A stretch of DNA of 64,000 nt from Nitrososphaerota archaeon (GCA_027339745.1 DAHWNW010000001.1:124001-188000); one strand, 5' to 3'. Shown: positions 1 to 8,913, counted from the first letter of the stretch. The notes: generated by a model from the sequence alone, not told the origin. Program-made: numbers and translations.

Positions 1-271
1 GGACCACCGCAGAACCCTGGGCTAGCTCGGCCGACCCGTTCGCCATCTTCCCCACCCTTATCTTCGGACCGGGGAGGTCCTGGAGGATGGCCACCGTCTT
101 CCCGTACCGCCTCGCCTCCGCCCGGATAGTGCGGATCTCATTGAGGTGGCTCTCCTTGTCCCCGTGGGAGAAGTTTATCCTGAACACGTCGACCAGGCCC
201 ACGAGTTTCCTCACGGTTTCAGGCACGCTACTTGCGGGGCCTATCGTCACGACGATCTTGGTCTTCCTCAA
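1..271 (-). CDS. pyk: Pyruvate kinase, N-terminal fragment (cut by window edge)
   Basis: Absent from the ORF track because its 3' part lies outside the window. Reading the minus strand from a TTG gives LRKTKIVVTIGPAS, then VFRINFSHGD and AILQDLPGPKIRVGKM. These are the hallmark N-terminal motifs of pyruvate kinase, the last glycolytic step (phosphoenolpyruvate plus ADP to pyruvate plus ATP), including the Arg and Asn-Phe-Ser-His-Gly residues of the nucleotide and metal site. An in-frame TAA lies a little upstream and the only start between is TTG. A TATA-like CTTTATT lies about 30 nt upstream, so a leaderless TTG start is likely. About 90 residues are visible of a family of roughly 450-480. 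Confidence 0.93.
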   Translation of the reverse strand, partial: MRKTKIVVTIGPASSVPETVRKLVGLVDVFRINFSHGDKESHLNEIRTIRAEARRYGKTVAILQDLPGPKIRVGKMANGSAELAQGSAVV

Positions 272-353
272 CTCGGGGCGGCCGTTCCCCTGGGCCGGAG
301 TGGAATAAAGTTAGGCCCGGCCTGGTCGGTCTCTCTAGGCGGGAGACGCGCGG

Positions 354-914
354 TCAGTTAATCGGGGCGCGTCCCGCCTTGCGCCTGTTGGAAGCGCTCC
401 ACGCGATCAGAGCGAGCACCAGGATGTCGAAGAGCGTGAGCCCGATGGGGCGGGTGAGGTAGGTCAGCCCTGCGTCGAACACGAAGATCGGCCCGATGGT
501 CAGCCTCTGCCTCACTTCGGACTGGAGCGACGCCCTGCTCTCGTAGGACATCTCGTCTCTGTACTCCCTGAGGATGAAGTTGATCAAAAAGGCCCAGACT
601 ATGATGATCATACCAACCACCCCCGCGATGAACGAAGTCCCTCCGAGTTTCAGGGTGAAAGGGATGAGAGAGATCAGTATCAGGATGAAGATGTCCAGGA
701 TTGGGAAGTTCATGGTCTTCGGCGGGTAGGCGAGCCTGTCAACGACGTATCCCCACCAGAACCAGATGACGATGATGTTTGTGAAGATGTACGACACCAC
801 CGAGTTGAGGTCGAAGGTCGCGACGAAGGTCGTAGTGAAAGCGAGAGAGATGGCGACGACCATGGTCGCCAGCTCGAGCACGAGGACGTTGATCGTCTGT
901 TTGTCTTGCGCCAA
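354..914 (-). CDS. Five- or six-helix integral membrane protein, unknown function
   Basis: A 186-residue protein with about five hydrophobic segments separated by short loops, and a basic C-terminal tail (NRRKAGRAP). The TTG start is preceded by AGAGGA. It begins 21 nt after the stop of the DHA2 pump gene on the same strand, so the two are probably cotranscribed and may act together in export. The general plan of short helices with a WWGYVVDRL motif after the second helix recalls small TMEM175-like or DUF1211-type membrane proteins, but I do not see the diagnostic FSD motif of the TMEM175 channels. The family is therefore not assigned. Confidence 0.7.
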   Translation of the reverse strand: MAQDKQTINVLVLELATMVVAISLAFTTTFVATFDLNSVVSYIFTNIIVIWFWWGYVVDRLAYPPKTMNFPILDIFILILISLIPFTLKLGGTSFIAGVVGMIIIVWAFLINFILREYRDEMSYESRASLQSEVRQRLTIGPIFVFDAGLTYLTRPIGLTLFDILVLALIAWSASNRRKAGRAPIN

Positions 915-935
915 GCCTTGTCCTCTGCTAAAGCC

Positions 936-2690
936 TCAGCCAGGGCGGGGGTCGGTGGCAGGCCCCCGCGCCCCAGACGTCTCCCCGACGGGGTGTCCTG
1001 TCGCCTCCGTGGGCATCTCGGGCTCTTTGCGCTCGTCATAGTGGATGTAAGTGCTTCCCCGGAGCGCCGAGGCGACGGCGGCTGCGATCGAGAGGACGCC
1101 TCCGATGTAGAAGGTCAACCTGAGCGCCGACATGAATGCAGGGGCTATGGCTGTCGGGAAGAAATCCTTGCCCGTCAGATACGCCAGAGTCGCCGGCGGG
1201 ATGGACGACGTCAGAGAAGACGAGGCGACGCTTAGGGTCGACGCGACAGGGTTGTAACCGAGGAAGGCGGCGAAGAGCGCGTTGGTCGGAGGGATCCGTT
1301 CGAATGTAGACGCCAGCTGCGGGACTCCCGCGGAGCTAAGGGCGTTCCCCAGCGCCCCGGGGAGCGAAGCCGCAAGCGCGATGAGGACTATCGAGAAGAA
1401 GATCCCAAGGCTCGCGGTCTGCCCCACGTTCTGGATCGTCGCCCTCATCCCCGAGGCGGCCCCCCTCTGCTCGGCCGGGGACGCATTCATAATCGCGGCC
1501 GTGTTGGGGGCCGCGAACATCCCTCCTCCGAGCCCCATCACGAAGATTATAGCCGCAAACTCAGGGAAGGCGAAGTCGTATGGGAGGAACGAGAGGAGGA
1601 TGAACGTGACGCCGGTTATCACCATCCCCATCGTCGCAAGGAACCTCGCCCCTCTCTTGTCTGCGATTCGACCGCTTATCGGGCCCATCGCCACGAAGCC
1701 CACGAGCATCGGAGTGATGTAGATTCCCGACCAGAAAGGGGTCGACTGGTAGGAGTATCCGTGCAGAGGGAGCCAGATGCCCTGGAGCAGTATTATGAGC
1801 ATCAGCTGCACCCCGCCCCTCCCGATCGCCGCCAGGAGCCCCGCGAAGTTACCGGCGCTGAAGGCCTGGTTCTTGAAGAGCACGAGCTTGAACATAGGGT
1901 CCTCGACCTTAGCTTCGATGAATGGGAACGCGACGAGCCAGGCAGCCCCCAGGGACAGGGCGCCAATGACCCAGGGGTTCCCCCACCCCATGTCGGATGA
2001 GCCGTAGGGCTCGAGGCCGTAGGTGACTCCCACGAGAAGGAGGATCAGGCCCGAGGCGAACGTCACGTTCCCCCAGTAGTCCAGCTTCTGGTGCTTCTTC
2101 GCCGACACGACCTCCTTCAGCTTCAGGTAAGACCAGGCCGTCCCGAAGACACCGACGGGGACGCTCACCAAAAAGATGTAGCGCCAGTTGATCGCTGCCA
2201 GGATCCCCCCCATGATGATTCCAAGGAGGGACCCGGCCAGTGCCGCGACCATGTTGATACCAAGCGCCTGCGCGCGCTCGTTGGCAGGGAATGCGTCAGT
2301 CACTATGGCTGCGCTGTTCGACCAGAGGAAGGCAGCACCCACGCCCTGGACTATCCTGAACGAGATGAGCTCCATGGCCCCCGCGCTCCCCGTGCTCGGC
2401 GTGAGGTAAGCCAGGAAGGATCCGACTGTGAAGATGGCAAACCCCATATTGTAGAGCCTGACCCTGCCGAACATGTCGGAGATCCTGCCGAACGTCACTA
2501 GGAGGGTGGCGGTGACGATGCTGTAGCCGAAGAGGATCCATAGGAGATATTCGAAAGACCCTGCTGCAAGGGGGTCGATCTTGATCCCGTTGAAGATTGC
2601 GGGGAGGGAGATCAGTACGATGGTGCCGTCGATGGTCGCCATCAGAACCCCTATGGTCGTGTTGGAGAGGACGGTCCACTTGTACTGCGT
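936..2690 (-). CDS. DHA2-type (14-helix) MFS drug/solute efflux pump, apparent ACG start
   Basis: A proton-coupled exporter of the EmrB/QacA branch. The translation shows [15 protein letters not shown] (motif D1), [17 protein letters not shown] (motif A) and many hydrophobic helices over about 584 residues, as expected for 14-helix pumps. The ORF track starts at an ATG (2642) inside the first helix. The reading frame continues upstream with [15 protein letters not shown], the usual beginning of this family, up to an in-frame TGA. No ATG, GTG or TTG exists in that extension. An ACG at 2690 sits 6 nt after GGAGGTGA and would give MQYKWTVL. I therefore annotate ACG as the start. A PadR-type regulator lies just upstream on the same strand, suggesting drug-responsive control. 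Confidence 0.9.
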   Translation of the reverse strand, partial: TQYKWTVLSNTTIGVLMATIDGTIVLISLPAIFNGIKIDPLAAGSFEYLLWILFGYSIVTATLLVTFGRISDMFGRVRLYNMGFAIFTVGSFLAYLTPSTGSAGAMELISFRIVQGVGAAFLWSNSAAIVTDAFPANERAQALGINMVAALAGSLLGIIMGGILAAINWRYIFLVSVPVGVFGTAWSYLKLKEVVSAKKHQKLDYWGNVTFASGLILLLVGVTYGLEPYGSSDMGWGNPWVIGALSLGAAWLVAFPFIEAKVEDPMFKLVLFKNQAFSAGNFAGLLAAIGRGGVQLMLIILLQGIWLPLHGYSYQSTPFWSGIYITPMLVGFVAMGPISGRIADKRGARFLATMGMVITGVTFILLSFLPYDFAFPEFAAIIFVMGLGGGMFAAPNTAAIMNASPAEQRGAASGMRATIQNVGQTASLGIFFSIVLIALAASLPGALGNALSSAGVPQLASTFERIPPTNALFAAFLGYNPVASTLSVASSSLTSSIPPATLAYLTGKDFFPTAIAPAFMSALRLTFYIGGVLSIAAAVASALRGSTYIHYDERKEPEMPTEATGHPVGETSGARGPATDPRPG

Positions 2691-2696
2691 GTTCAG

Positions 2697-2704
2697 TCAC
2701 CTCC
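2697..2704 (-). promoter_or_regulatory. Shine-Dalgarno of the DHA2 pump, 6 nt before ACG
   Basis: GGAGGTGA is a near-perfect match to the archaeal anti-Shine-Dalgarno. Six nucleotides (CTGAAC) separate it from the in-frame ACG at 2690. The only other unusual candidate, CTG at 2696, abuts the motif and would leave no spacing, so the ribosome-binding site itself favours ACG. Confidence 0.7.
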
Positions 2705-2750
2705 GTCAATGGAACGCACTGGAAGCATCTTCTTCATGGCATTATTCCTA

Positions 2751-3323
2751 TTATCTGCTGTGAGGTCTCTGGCTTGGGCCACGTGCGGCGGCCCTCAGCG
2801 GCTGGAGCTGCGAGTCTATCCACCCCATCTGGGTCTCCATGAACAACCTGAGCTCCTTGAGATAAGCTTCCCTTTCCTGCGCGGGTGTCTCGGACAGCTT
2901 TTCCCTCAACTGGATGGCGCCCTCTCTGTACCTGTTGATCACGAGAGGGACGTAGACCGCCGGCGGGAGTATGTCCGAGAACAGCCGCGCGATGACCCTC
3001 TCCTTCCGCCCAAGGCCCGCGAGCCTTCCACGCATCTCGCTGAGCGCCTTACGGCCTTCTGAGGTTATCGTGTAGACCTTGGGGCCAGGGGAGCGGACGC
3101 CGGGGGCAGCCCTCGCGAGCCCGTCGACGACCAGCCCCTTCAATGTGGGATACATGGTCCCAGGACCGGGACGCCAAGCGCCGTCTGTCCTCTCGTCTAT
3201 CTTCTGGATCAAGGAATAGCCAGTCTCAGGACCGCGAGACAGGGCGGTCAAAGCGTACAGCCGCAGGAACCCACGCGGGACGGCCTGGGGGTTGAGCCAG
3301 CGCTTTGAGAGCGAGTGCACCAT
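2751..3323 (-). CDS. PadR-family transcriptional regulator
   Basis: A 190-residue protein with an N-terminal winged helix (about residues 15-95): LRLYALTALSRGPETGYSLI, then GPGTMYPTLKGLVVDGLA and the wing VYTITSEGRKAL. These are the PadR signatures. The C-terminal half (about 100-175) is helical and rich in Glu, Arg and Leu, the usual dimerisation region. PadR proteins are typically repressors that lose DNA affinity on binding small aromatic or drug ligands. It is flanked by an MFS pump on one side and a divergent ABC exporter on the other, so both are plausible targets. A CGATATCG palindrome lies in the shared upstream region. Confidence 0.92.
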   Translation of the reverse strand: MVHSLSKRWLNPQAVPRGFLRLYALTALSRGPETGYSLIQKIDERTDGAWRPGPGTMYPTLKGLVVDGLARAAPGVRSPGPKVYTITSEGRKALSEMRGRLAGLGRKERVIARLFSDILPPAVYVPLVINRYREGAIQLREKLSETPAQEREAYLKELRLFMETQMGWIDSQLQPLRAAARGPSQRPHSR

Positions 3324-3352
3324 GATACGGTCAACCAGGCCCAGGGAAGTCG

Positions 3353-3395
3353 TATAAAAATAAGTATTCGATATCGTATCAGATAATCTTTAAAT
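3353..3395. promoter_or_regulatory. Divergent padR / ABC promoter region with palindrome
   Basis: On the minus strand TATTTTTATA (3353-3362) is a TATA box about 30 nt before the padR ATG. On the plus strand CTTTAAAT (3388-3395) is a TATA box about 33 nt before the TTG of the ABC ATPase. Between them lies the palindrome CGATATCG (3369-3376) inside a longer imperfect dyad (TATTCGATATCGTATC). Its position would let one bound dimer control both directions, which fits PadR autoregulation, but operator function is inferred. Confidence 0.5.
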
Positions 3396-3427
3396 CGAGA
3401 CCCCGGCGCGGCCTGCCAGACTTTCCG

Positions 3428-4360
3428 TTGGCCCCCTCCATCGAAGCGCGGCAGCTCTCCAAGAACTATGGCCGCTTCACGGCGCTGTCGAGCCTGGACC
3501 TCAAGATCCAGGGGACGAAGTGCGTCGGTTTCCTCGGCCCCAACGGCGCTGGGAAGACCACCACTATGAAGATACTCACGGGCCTGATCAGGGCTACGAA
3601 GGGGACCGCTCTCATAAACGGCGTCGACGTCAGCAAGGACAAGAAGGGGGCGCTGGCGTCCTGTTCCACCCTGATAGAGACGCCTGAAATCTACCCCTCG
3701 CTCACCCCCAAAGAAGCGCTCTCGATGCTGTGCGAAATCCGCGGTGTGCCGAAAGAGGAGAAGAACAAGAGGATAGACGAGGCGCTGGCGAGGGTCAAGA
3801 TGACCGAGTGGGAGGGAAAGAAGGTGGGCGGTTTCTCCAAAGGGATGAAGCAGAGGGTGAACATAGCCTCCACCCTGCTGAGCGATCCAGAAGTGATAAT
3901 CCTCGACGAGCCGTCCACCGGCCTGGACCCGAGAGGGATGAGCGAAGTGAGGGACATAGTGATGTCACTCAAGGACAGGCTCGTATTCATGAGCTCGCAC
4001 CTGCTGGCGGAGGTCACGGAGGTCTGCCAAGAGGTAGCCATGATAGACCATGGGAAGCTCTTGGTATACGATACCATCGAGAACGTCACCGCCAAATTCG
4101 CGGGTGGCGGCGGCGCGATAGAAGTCGGGTTCGCGGGCGCCGTGGAAGAGCCGCTCAGGCTCCGCGTCTCGAAGATCCCCGGGGTGTTGTCGGTGACCAA
4201 ATCGAACGACAGGCACTTGATAGTGAAGTTTGACAACGCCGCGGTCACGCAGGACCGGCTCTTCGAGCTGGTTGCTGGGCTGAAGGCCGGCGCGCTCAGC
4301 TTCACGCCTGCCTCGGGGCTCGAGGACGCCTACCTGTCGCTGATAAAGGAGACACTCTAG
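3428..4360 (+). CDS. ABC transporter ATP-binding protein
   Basis: The 310-residue ATPase subunit of an ABC-2 type exporter. The Walker A is GPNGAGKTTT (about residues 38-47), the signature is the variant GGFSKGMKQR (about 140), and the Walker B is VIILDEPSTGLDP (about 158-170), followed by the switch His in MSSHLL. The C-terminal 80 residues form the extra domain common in drug and antibiotic exporters of this branch. The start is TTG, 33 nt after a TATA box, so little or no leader. The permease follows 3 nt after the stop, forming a two-gene operon divergent from the PadR regulator. Confidence 0.95.
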   Translation: MAPSIEARQLSKNYGRFTALSSLDLKIQGTKCVGFLGPNGAGKTTTMKILTGLIRATKGTALINGVDVSKDKKGALASCSTLIETPEIYPSLTPKEALSMLCEIRGVPKEEKNKRIDEALARVKMTEWEGKKVGGFSKGMKQRVNIASTLLSDPEVIILDEPSTGLDPRGMSEVRDIVMSLKDRLVFMSSHLLAEVTEVCQEVAMIDHGKLLVYDTIENVTAKFAGGGGAIEVGFAGAVEEPLRLRVSKIPGVLSVTKSNDRHLIVKFDNAAVTQDRLFELVAGLKAGALSFTPASGLEDAYLSLIKETL

Positions 4361-4363
4361 GGG

Positions 4364-5215
4364 ATGTCGGATCAGCACCCCAGGACGAAGGTCGGCTCGC
4401 TTTCCCACGTCTGGATATCGGCGAAGTACAACTTCCTCAACTACTTCCGAGCACGTCGGTTCTACGTGATGCTGGCCATCATCCTGATCATATCAGGGCT
4501 CCTGACTGCCCTAGTCGGGTACTATCGACCCCCTGGCTTCGTTGGGGGGAACGCGCTTGGCTTCTACGGCGCAGGGTGGGGGAGCTTCGCAAACTTCGTG
4601 GTCGTCCTCTCCGCCGCCTTCTTCGGCGGCGACGCGATATCAGGCGAGTTCCAGAACCGGACGGGCTACTACCTGGTCCCCAACCCGATCAGGAGGTCCG
4701 CCATCTACGTTGGGAAGTGGATTGCGGCGCTGGCCGCATCGACGATAGTCCTCGCGGTGTTTGCCCTTATCATGGTGGCGAACGGCCTGTTCTACTTCCC
4801 AGGTTCAATCCCCTGGCAGTTCGTGGAGTCTGTCGCTTTCGCCTTTGTCTACATGGTGGCGGCACTGTCTCTCGCCTTCGCCTTCAGCTCCCTGTTCAAG
4901 AACAGCTCAATCTCCATACTCATGAGCGTGATCCTCCTCCTCTTCGTCTTCGACGTCGTAGACACCGTCACGTCCATCGTAGCAGGAATCGAGCCCTGGT
5001 TCTCCATCACCTACGGCGCGGGGATAGTGTCCAACATACTGACGGTACCATACCCCGCGGCCAAGTCAGTGACGCCTGTCGGACCCGGAGGGAGGTTCGC
5101 GATCGCCCAGTTCAATGCGACCGTCCCCGAAGGCCTCCTCATCCTGGGAGTATACTTCATCGTGATGGCCGTCCTTGGCCTCGTACTCTTCGAGCGGAAA
5201 GAGTTCACTTCCTAG
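4364..5215 (+). CDS. ABC-2 type transporter permease
   Basis: A 283-residue membrane subunit partnering the preceding ATPase. It has about six hydrophobic helices: FYVMLAIILIISGLL near the N-terminus, then FANFVVVLSAAFFGGDAISGEFQNRTGYYL, which contains the GDAISGEF/NRT stretch typical of ABC-2 permeases, and a final helix ending ERKEFTS. Substrate is unknown; the context of a PadR regulator and an MFS pump suggests drug or lipid export. The 3' end overlaps by 4 nt the stop of the convergent metallophosphoesterase gene. Confidence 0.92.
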   Translation: MSDQHPRTKVGSLSHVWISAKYNFLNYFRARRFYVMLAIILIISGLLTALVGYYRPPGFVGGNALGFYGAGWGSFANFVVVLSAAFFGGDAISGEFQNRTGYYLVPNPIRRSAIYVGKWIAALAASTIVLAVFALIMVANGLFYFPGSIPWQFVESVAFAFVYMVAALSLAFAFSSLFKNSSISILMSVILLLFVFDVVDTVTSIVAGIEPWFSITYGAGIVSNILTVPYPAAKSVTPVGPGGRFAIAQFNATVPEGLLILGVYFIVMAVLGLVLFERKEFTS

Positions 5216-6156
5216 CCGCTCGTCAGCATGAAGTCGTGGACCTTGCCCGGCTCCAAGTTGGCAAGCGCACCCCGGAGGATGCCGTCGGCATACTCGCTCC
5301 CTGGGTTGAGACAGAGCGTCCGCCCTATCCGAGCGAAGCCCTTCGATTCGTGGATGTGCCCGTGGAGCCCGAGGAGAGGCGAGTGCCTTTCAATCGCCTT
5401 CCGAACCGCTGAGCTGCCCGCGTGTATGTACTTCACGCCGAGCCCTTCCCTGACGTAGTTGAAGTCGTGGCTTACCGCGGGGGCCCTGTCAAGCTCAGTG
5501 TTGATAGGAGGGACGTGGAGGTTGTAGACAGCGTCTTCGGGCCTGTTGACCTGCGACGCCAACCGCTCGATCATTTCACCCAGCCTCTCCTCGCTCACTT
5601 CCCTTGGGCTCTTCCAGGGGGTGGGGTTGGCTGTCCCCAGGGTTATCATCTCGAATCCGCCGTCCAGCTCGACCACCCTCCCTTCAGGGTTGATTAATTC
5701 CCCCGAGTCAGCCAGGGCAGCGTCTATCTCCAGCTTGTCGTCGTTCCCCGGCGAGACATAGCAGCGGACCCCAGACCCCTTCAGCCGCTCCTGGGCAAGC
5801 TGCACCCAGGAGTTGAGGACCTGGGCCATGGCGTCGTTGAAGATTCTCTCTTCCCTTGCCTTGTCAGCCTGTATCTCAGCCAACTCGGCCCCAGTCGTCA
5901 CGAAGGAATACTGGCCCGCGTCCTGGAGGCGCTTCCTCGCCTCCTCCAGCTTCTCCTTTCCGAAGGTTGAGCGCTCTCCGAAGATCTGGGCCTCATATTT
6001 CCCGTCGCTCCCCTCTATGATGGGGATCAGGACCTTCCCCGTGATGTCCCCCCCTAGGATTAGGCAGTCTGCCTTGTAGACCTTGGCGGCGTTGAGGAAC
6101 TTCCTGAAGCACCTGTCCGAGCCGTGCACATCGGTCGTGAAGAATATGCGGGTCAT
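5212..6156 (-). CDS. Calcineurin-like metallophosphoesterase
   Basis: A 314-residue protein with the full set of metal-site motifs: DVHG (D-x-H) at residues 9-12, GGDITG near 36, GNDD near 168 and HGHIHES near 265. This defines a two-metal phosphoesterase active on phosphomonoesters or diesters; the physiological substrate is not evident. An insertion of about 100 residues between the second and third motifs is rich in Glu and Lys and probably helical. A TATA-like GTTAAATACG lies about 30 nt upstream of the ATG, so it is a monocistronic, nearly leaderless gene. Confidence 0.92.
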   Translation of the reverse strand: MTRIFFTTDVHGSDRCFRKFLNAAKVYKADCLILGGDITGKVLIPIIEGSDGKYEAQIFGERSTFGKEKLEEARKRLQDAGQYSFVTTGAELAEIQADKAREERIFNDAMAQVLNSWVQLAQERLKGSGVRCYVSPGNDDKLEIDAALADSGELINPEGRVVELDGGFEMITLGTANPTPWKSPREVSEERLGEMIERLASQVNRPEDAVYNLHVPPINTELDRAPAVSHDFNYVREGLGVKYIHAGSSAVRKAIERHSPLLGLHGHIHESKGFARIGRTLCLNPGSEYADGILRGALANLEPGKVHDFMLTSG

Positions 6157-6301
6157 GTGGAGAGAAGGGCGCCAAATCGCTAACCGTATTTAACGTGGTT
6201 TGACGTCCGCATGTCAATCGGCCACAGACAGGTACTTTTCTGACCGCCGATGGGAATACCTCGGGCGCTTCGCCTAGCGGGTGCCTGTCGCCCCGCGGGC
6301 C

Positions 6302-6748
6302 TTAGGCCGCGCCCTCGACGGCCTTCGTTATGCCTTCGAAGATCTCAGCGACCTTCTTGGCAGCGAACCCCTTCAGGAGCCCGGAGCCTAGGCCGGCCAT
6401 CACCCCGGTTATCTCAGCTTCCGCCGACCAGCCCATGGTGGTGGGCTCCTCTCCTGTTAGGGCGAAGACGCTCGTGATCTTCATGCTGCTCCCGCTCCCT
6501 GTCCCTTCGGCTGACAAGGTCGCCTTCGAAGGGGGGGACGTCTTCGCGATGCTCAACTTCATCTTCATGGAACTCGACACGACAGCAACCCTAAGCTTAA
6601 CCTTCGCCTCAAGGCTCTGAGCGTCGATGACGTGGACGTCCTCGGCGTCTGGGAGCGTATTTGCTATGAAGCTTGGGTCGGTGAGGAGGGAGTAGACCTT
6701 GTCCCGGTGGGCGCGGATTACGTTTGAGCCGTCGAGGTGGAGCTGCAT
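6302..6748 (-). CDS. CoxG-like SRPBCC protein (carbon monoxide dehydrogenase subunit G family)
   Basis: A 148-residue START/SRPBCC-fold protein. It begins MQLHLDGSNVIRAHRDKVYS and continues LLTDPSFIANTLPDAEDV, the characteristic opening of the CoxG/DUF1857-like family. The ends of the domain read GSGLLKGFAAKKVAEIFEG. CoxG proteins are linked to membrane anchoring or maturation of molybdenum CO dehydrogenases and related hydroxylases. No cox or xanthine-dehydrogenase-type subunits are in this window, so the partner is unknown. A TATA (GTTAAATCG) lies about 25 nt upstream, so it is an independent gene. Confidence 0.88.
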   Translation of the reverse strand: MQLHLDGSNVIRAHRDKVYSLLTDPSFIANTLPDAEDVHVIDAQSLEAKVKLRVAVVSSSMKMKLSIAKTSPPSKATLSAEGTGSGSSMKITSVFALTGEEPTTMGWSAEAEITGVMAGLGSGLLKGFAAKKVAEIFEGITKAVEGAA

Positions 6749-7062
6749 GGCGATGTTGCTTCCCTGGGCGATTTAACCCCTACCTGGGGCTCCGGAAGAG
6801 CATCCCGGAGACATGGTATCAGGTCAGGTTTGATGCCACGCCAACGCCGCCTGGGGGGCGCCTCGCCGAGGGCAGGGACGGCCACGAAGCCGATGGACCG
6901 TGAGAAGTAGTGAGGCTCGCCCCCGGCTCAGCAGCGGACCCGGACGGACTGGCGGAGCCAGCACGTCACTCAAAAGGGGGAGAGAGGTTGACACCCACAA
7001 AGAAGACGACCGATGGGGAGCCCCATCCCCTCCGTTCGCCGCGTCGAGCCACCGACTCCAGG
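6749..7062. other. Intergenic region, no gene seen
   Basis: This 314-nt gap holds the coxG-like promoter (GTTAAATCG near 6771) and nothing else I can support. The short plus-strand ORFs here lack recognisable motifs and probably reflect high GC. Confidence 0.6.
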
Positions 7063-8286
7063 CTATCTGTAAGCATCGAAATCCTTCCCCAGGACCGATG
7101 AAGCGATCTTAAGCTCCATGATCTCGTCGGTGCCTTCGTAAATCCTGGCGACCCTGGAGTCCAAGAAATGCTTCGCCACAGGTGACATGATGGAGTACCC
7201 GAACCCGCCGAAGCACTGGACCGCCCTGTCCGCCGACTCAAAGGCGCTCTTGGACGCCATGTACTTGGCCACCGCGGAGAGCCTGTCGGCTTCCGATCGG
7301 AGCGACAGGTCCCCTGGGGACTTGCCTGACTCGTCCTTCTTCATCGCAGCCCTGTAGACAAGCCATCTGCAAGCCTCCAAGCTGGATTCGATTGACGCGA
7401 TGTGCTTCTGAATCAGCTGGTGCCTGGCGATTGCCTTCCCATGCTGGAACCTGGACGAGGTCCTCTCTCTAACCTGGTTGAGGCAGTCTTCCATGACCCC
7501 GAGGCACCCCGAGGCGATACCTATCCGGCCGTTGAGGAGGGCTGAATACGCGACCGAGAGACCCTTCCCTTCCTCGCCGAGCATGTCCTCCTCGGGGACG
7601 AACACGCCGTCGAGGCTGACCAGGGAAGTGTCTGAAGTGAAGAGCCCCATCTTCTCCTCGAGGCGCATGTCGACGGCGAAGCCCCTCTGCTTCGTGTCGA
7701 CTAGGAAGGCGGTGACCCCCTTGGAATCGCCTTTGGCGCGGGCGAACACTATCATGTTGGTCGCGATTGACCCGTTCGAAATCAGGTACTTGGACCCTGT
7801 CACCCTGAATCCTCCGCCGTCCCTCACGTAGCTGGTCTTCAGGGAAGCGGGGTCTGAACCAGCCTCAGGCTCGGTCAGGCCGTAGGCGAAAAGGACATCC
7901 CCCTTCGCCGCCGCTGGGAGGTACCTCGCCTTCTGTTCGTCGTCCCCCCAATCCTGGACCGCGAGGCTCCCCAGGCACATGTGGACGTCCGCGAGCGTGA
8001 TGACACCCATCCCCGTCTGTCCCATCCTTTCGAGGAAGAGTGACTCTACGAGCTGGCGCGCCCCCCGCCCACCGAACTTCGTGGCTATCGGGACCCCCAT
8101 CAGGTTGTGCCGCCTGAGCACCCCCGCTATCTCTGGGTTGTATTTTCTCTCCACGTACTTCTCGAACTCTGACACGAGCAGCTCCGCAGCGGCGGCGTCG
8201 GCTTCTCGGAGGAGCCCTTTCTCATCGTCCCCGAGCCCGACAAGCCGGTCCACCTCCTCCATCGAGGACTCGAACAGCTTCTCCAT
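7063..8286 (-). CDS. Acyl-CoA dehydrogenase
   Basis: A 407-residue FAD enzyme that introduces the alpha-beta double bond in acyl-CoAs, passing electrons to ETF. Visible signatures are AYGLTEPEAGSDPAS (acyl-CoA dehydrogenase signature 1, about residue 133), the middle beta domain, QCFGGFGYSIM (signature 2, about 360) and RIYEGTDEIMELKIA near the C-terminus. Length is normal for the family. No ETF genes are adjacent. It may feed the beta-oxidation-type genes near 42.6-47.2 kb, but it is unlinked to them. Chain-length preference cannot be read from sequence. Confidence 0.95.
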   Translation of the reverse strand: MEKLFESSMEEVDRLVGLGDDEKGLLREADAAAAELLVSEFEKYVERKYNPEIAGVLRRHNLMGVPIATKFGGRGARQLVESLFLERMGQTGMGVITLADVHMCLGSLAVQDWGDDEQKARYLPAAAKGDVLFAYGLTEPEAGSDPASLKTSYVRDGGGFRVTGSKYLISNGSIATNMIVFARAKGDSKGVTAFLVDTKQRGFAVDMRLEEKMGLFTSDTSLVSLDGVFVPEEDMLGEEGKGLSVAYSALLNGRIGIASGCLGVMEDCLNQVRERTSSRFQHGKAIARHQLIQKHIASIESSLEACRWLVYRAAMKKDESGKSPGDLSLRSEADRLSAVAKYMASKSAFESADRAVQCFGGFGYSIMSPVAKHFLDSRVARIYEGTDEIMELKIASSVLGKDFDAYR

Positions 8287-8390
8287 AGCTGGCCACCGTG
8301 TGGGTGCCGGGTTTTAATCCTCACCGGAGCGCATGCTTTTCAACGTCGGGCGCCTGGAGCGTGGCCGCGTTGAAGTCAGACGTGTCTCCG

Positions 8391-8573
8391 ATGTGGCTGA
8401 CCTATCACATGGTCGACTGGAAGACGGTGAGCCAAGAGGAGACAGAACTGAGGTGCACCCTATGCGGCGGTCGCCTGATGAAGACGGAGGTCTTCACCGG
8501 AGAAACGAGCCAGGGATTCGTCGGGTATGTCTGCCATGCGGACAGGCACGTCACTTGGGTGAAGGAGAGTTAG
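8391..8573 (+). CDS. Small zinc-ribbon-like protein
   Basis: A protein of about 60 residues with LRCTLCGGRLMKTEVF followed by YVCHADRHVTW. The C-x2-C pair plus a later Cys-His pair suggest one structural zinc site. I chose ATG 8391 as the start; an in-frame ATG at 8409 and a GTG at 8361 are alternatives. A TATA-like TTTTAATC near 8312 supports a transcript beginning around 8340. The gene converges on the MazG-like gene and overlaps its 3' end by 23 nt. Function unknown. Confidence 0.6.
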   Translation: MWLTYHMVDWKTVSQEETELRCTLCGGRLMKTEVFTGETSQGFVGYVCHADRHVTWVKES

Positions 8574-8889
8574 GACCGGCCTTGTCTCTGAACCCTTCCC
8601 CATACCTGTGGGGCCTCGACATGTTCTTCGACCACTTCGCCTCGAACACGGCGTCCAGGTCTGCTTCAGGGGAGATCAGCCTCGAAGCGTCGAGGACGTA
8701 GAATATCACGTCAATCAGCTCCTCGATCGTCTCCTCCTTAGGCCGCCCCTTCTTCCATGAGTCCCCGGCCTCCCCGAGCTCAATGAAAGCGAACAGCAGT
8801 TTGTTGGCTATCTCGTCCGGGGTGTTGCCGAACCCCTTCGCTACGACTAGCTCCTCAACCTTCTTCTTCGAAGCTTCCAGCGTGGGCAC
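8551..8889 (-). CDS. MazG-like nucleotide pyrophosphohydrolase
   Basis: A 112-residue all-alpha protein. The segment NKLLFAFIELGEAGDSWKKG followed by EETIEELIDVIFYVLDASRL contains the E-x2-E plus E-x2-D pattern of the MazG/dUTPase-like superfamily, which binds magnesium and hydrolyses (d)NTPs to NMP and pyrophosphate. It probably works in nucleotide pool house-cleaning. It lies downstream of endonuclease III on the same strand with only 24 nt between, though in the order nth then mazG-like, so coupling of damage repair and pool cleaning is conceivable but unproven. Confidence 0.78.
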   Translation of the reverse strand: MPTLEASKKKVEELVVAKGFGNTPDEIANKLLFAFIELGEAGDSWKKGRPKEETIEELIDVIFYVLDASRLISPEADLDAVFEAKWSKNMSRPHRYGEGFRDKAGPNSPSPK

Positions 8890-8913
8890 GAGCGACCAGC
8901 CTCCAGAGTAGGG

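Noticed and set aside
2694-2696. CTG as the start codon of the DHA2 pump
   Set aside because: It directly abuts the GGAGGTGA motif with no spacing; ACG six nucleotides on has normal spacing and matches the carB case.
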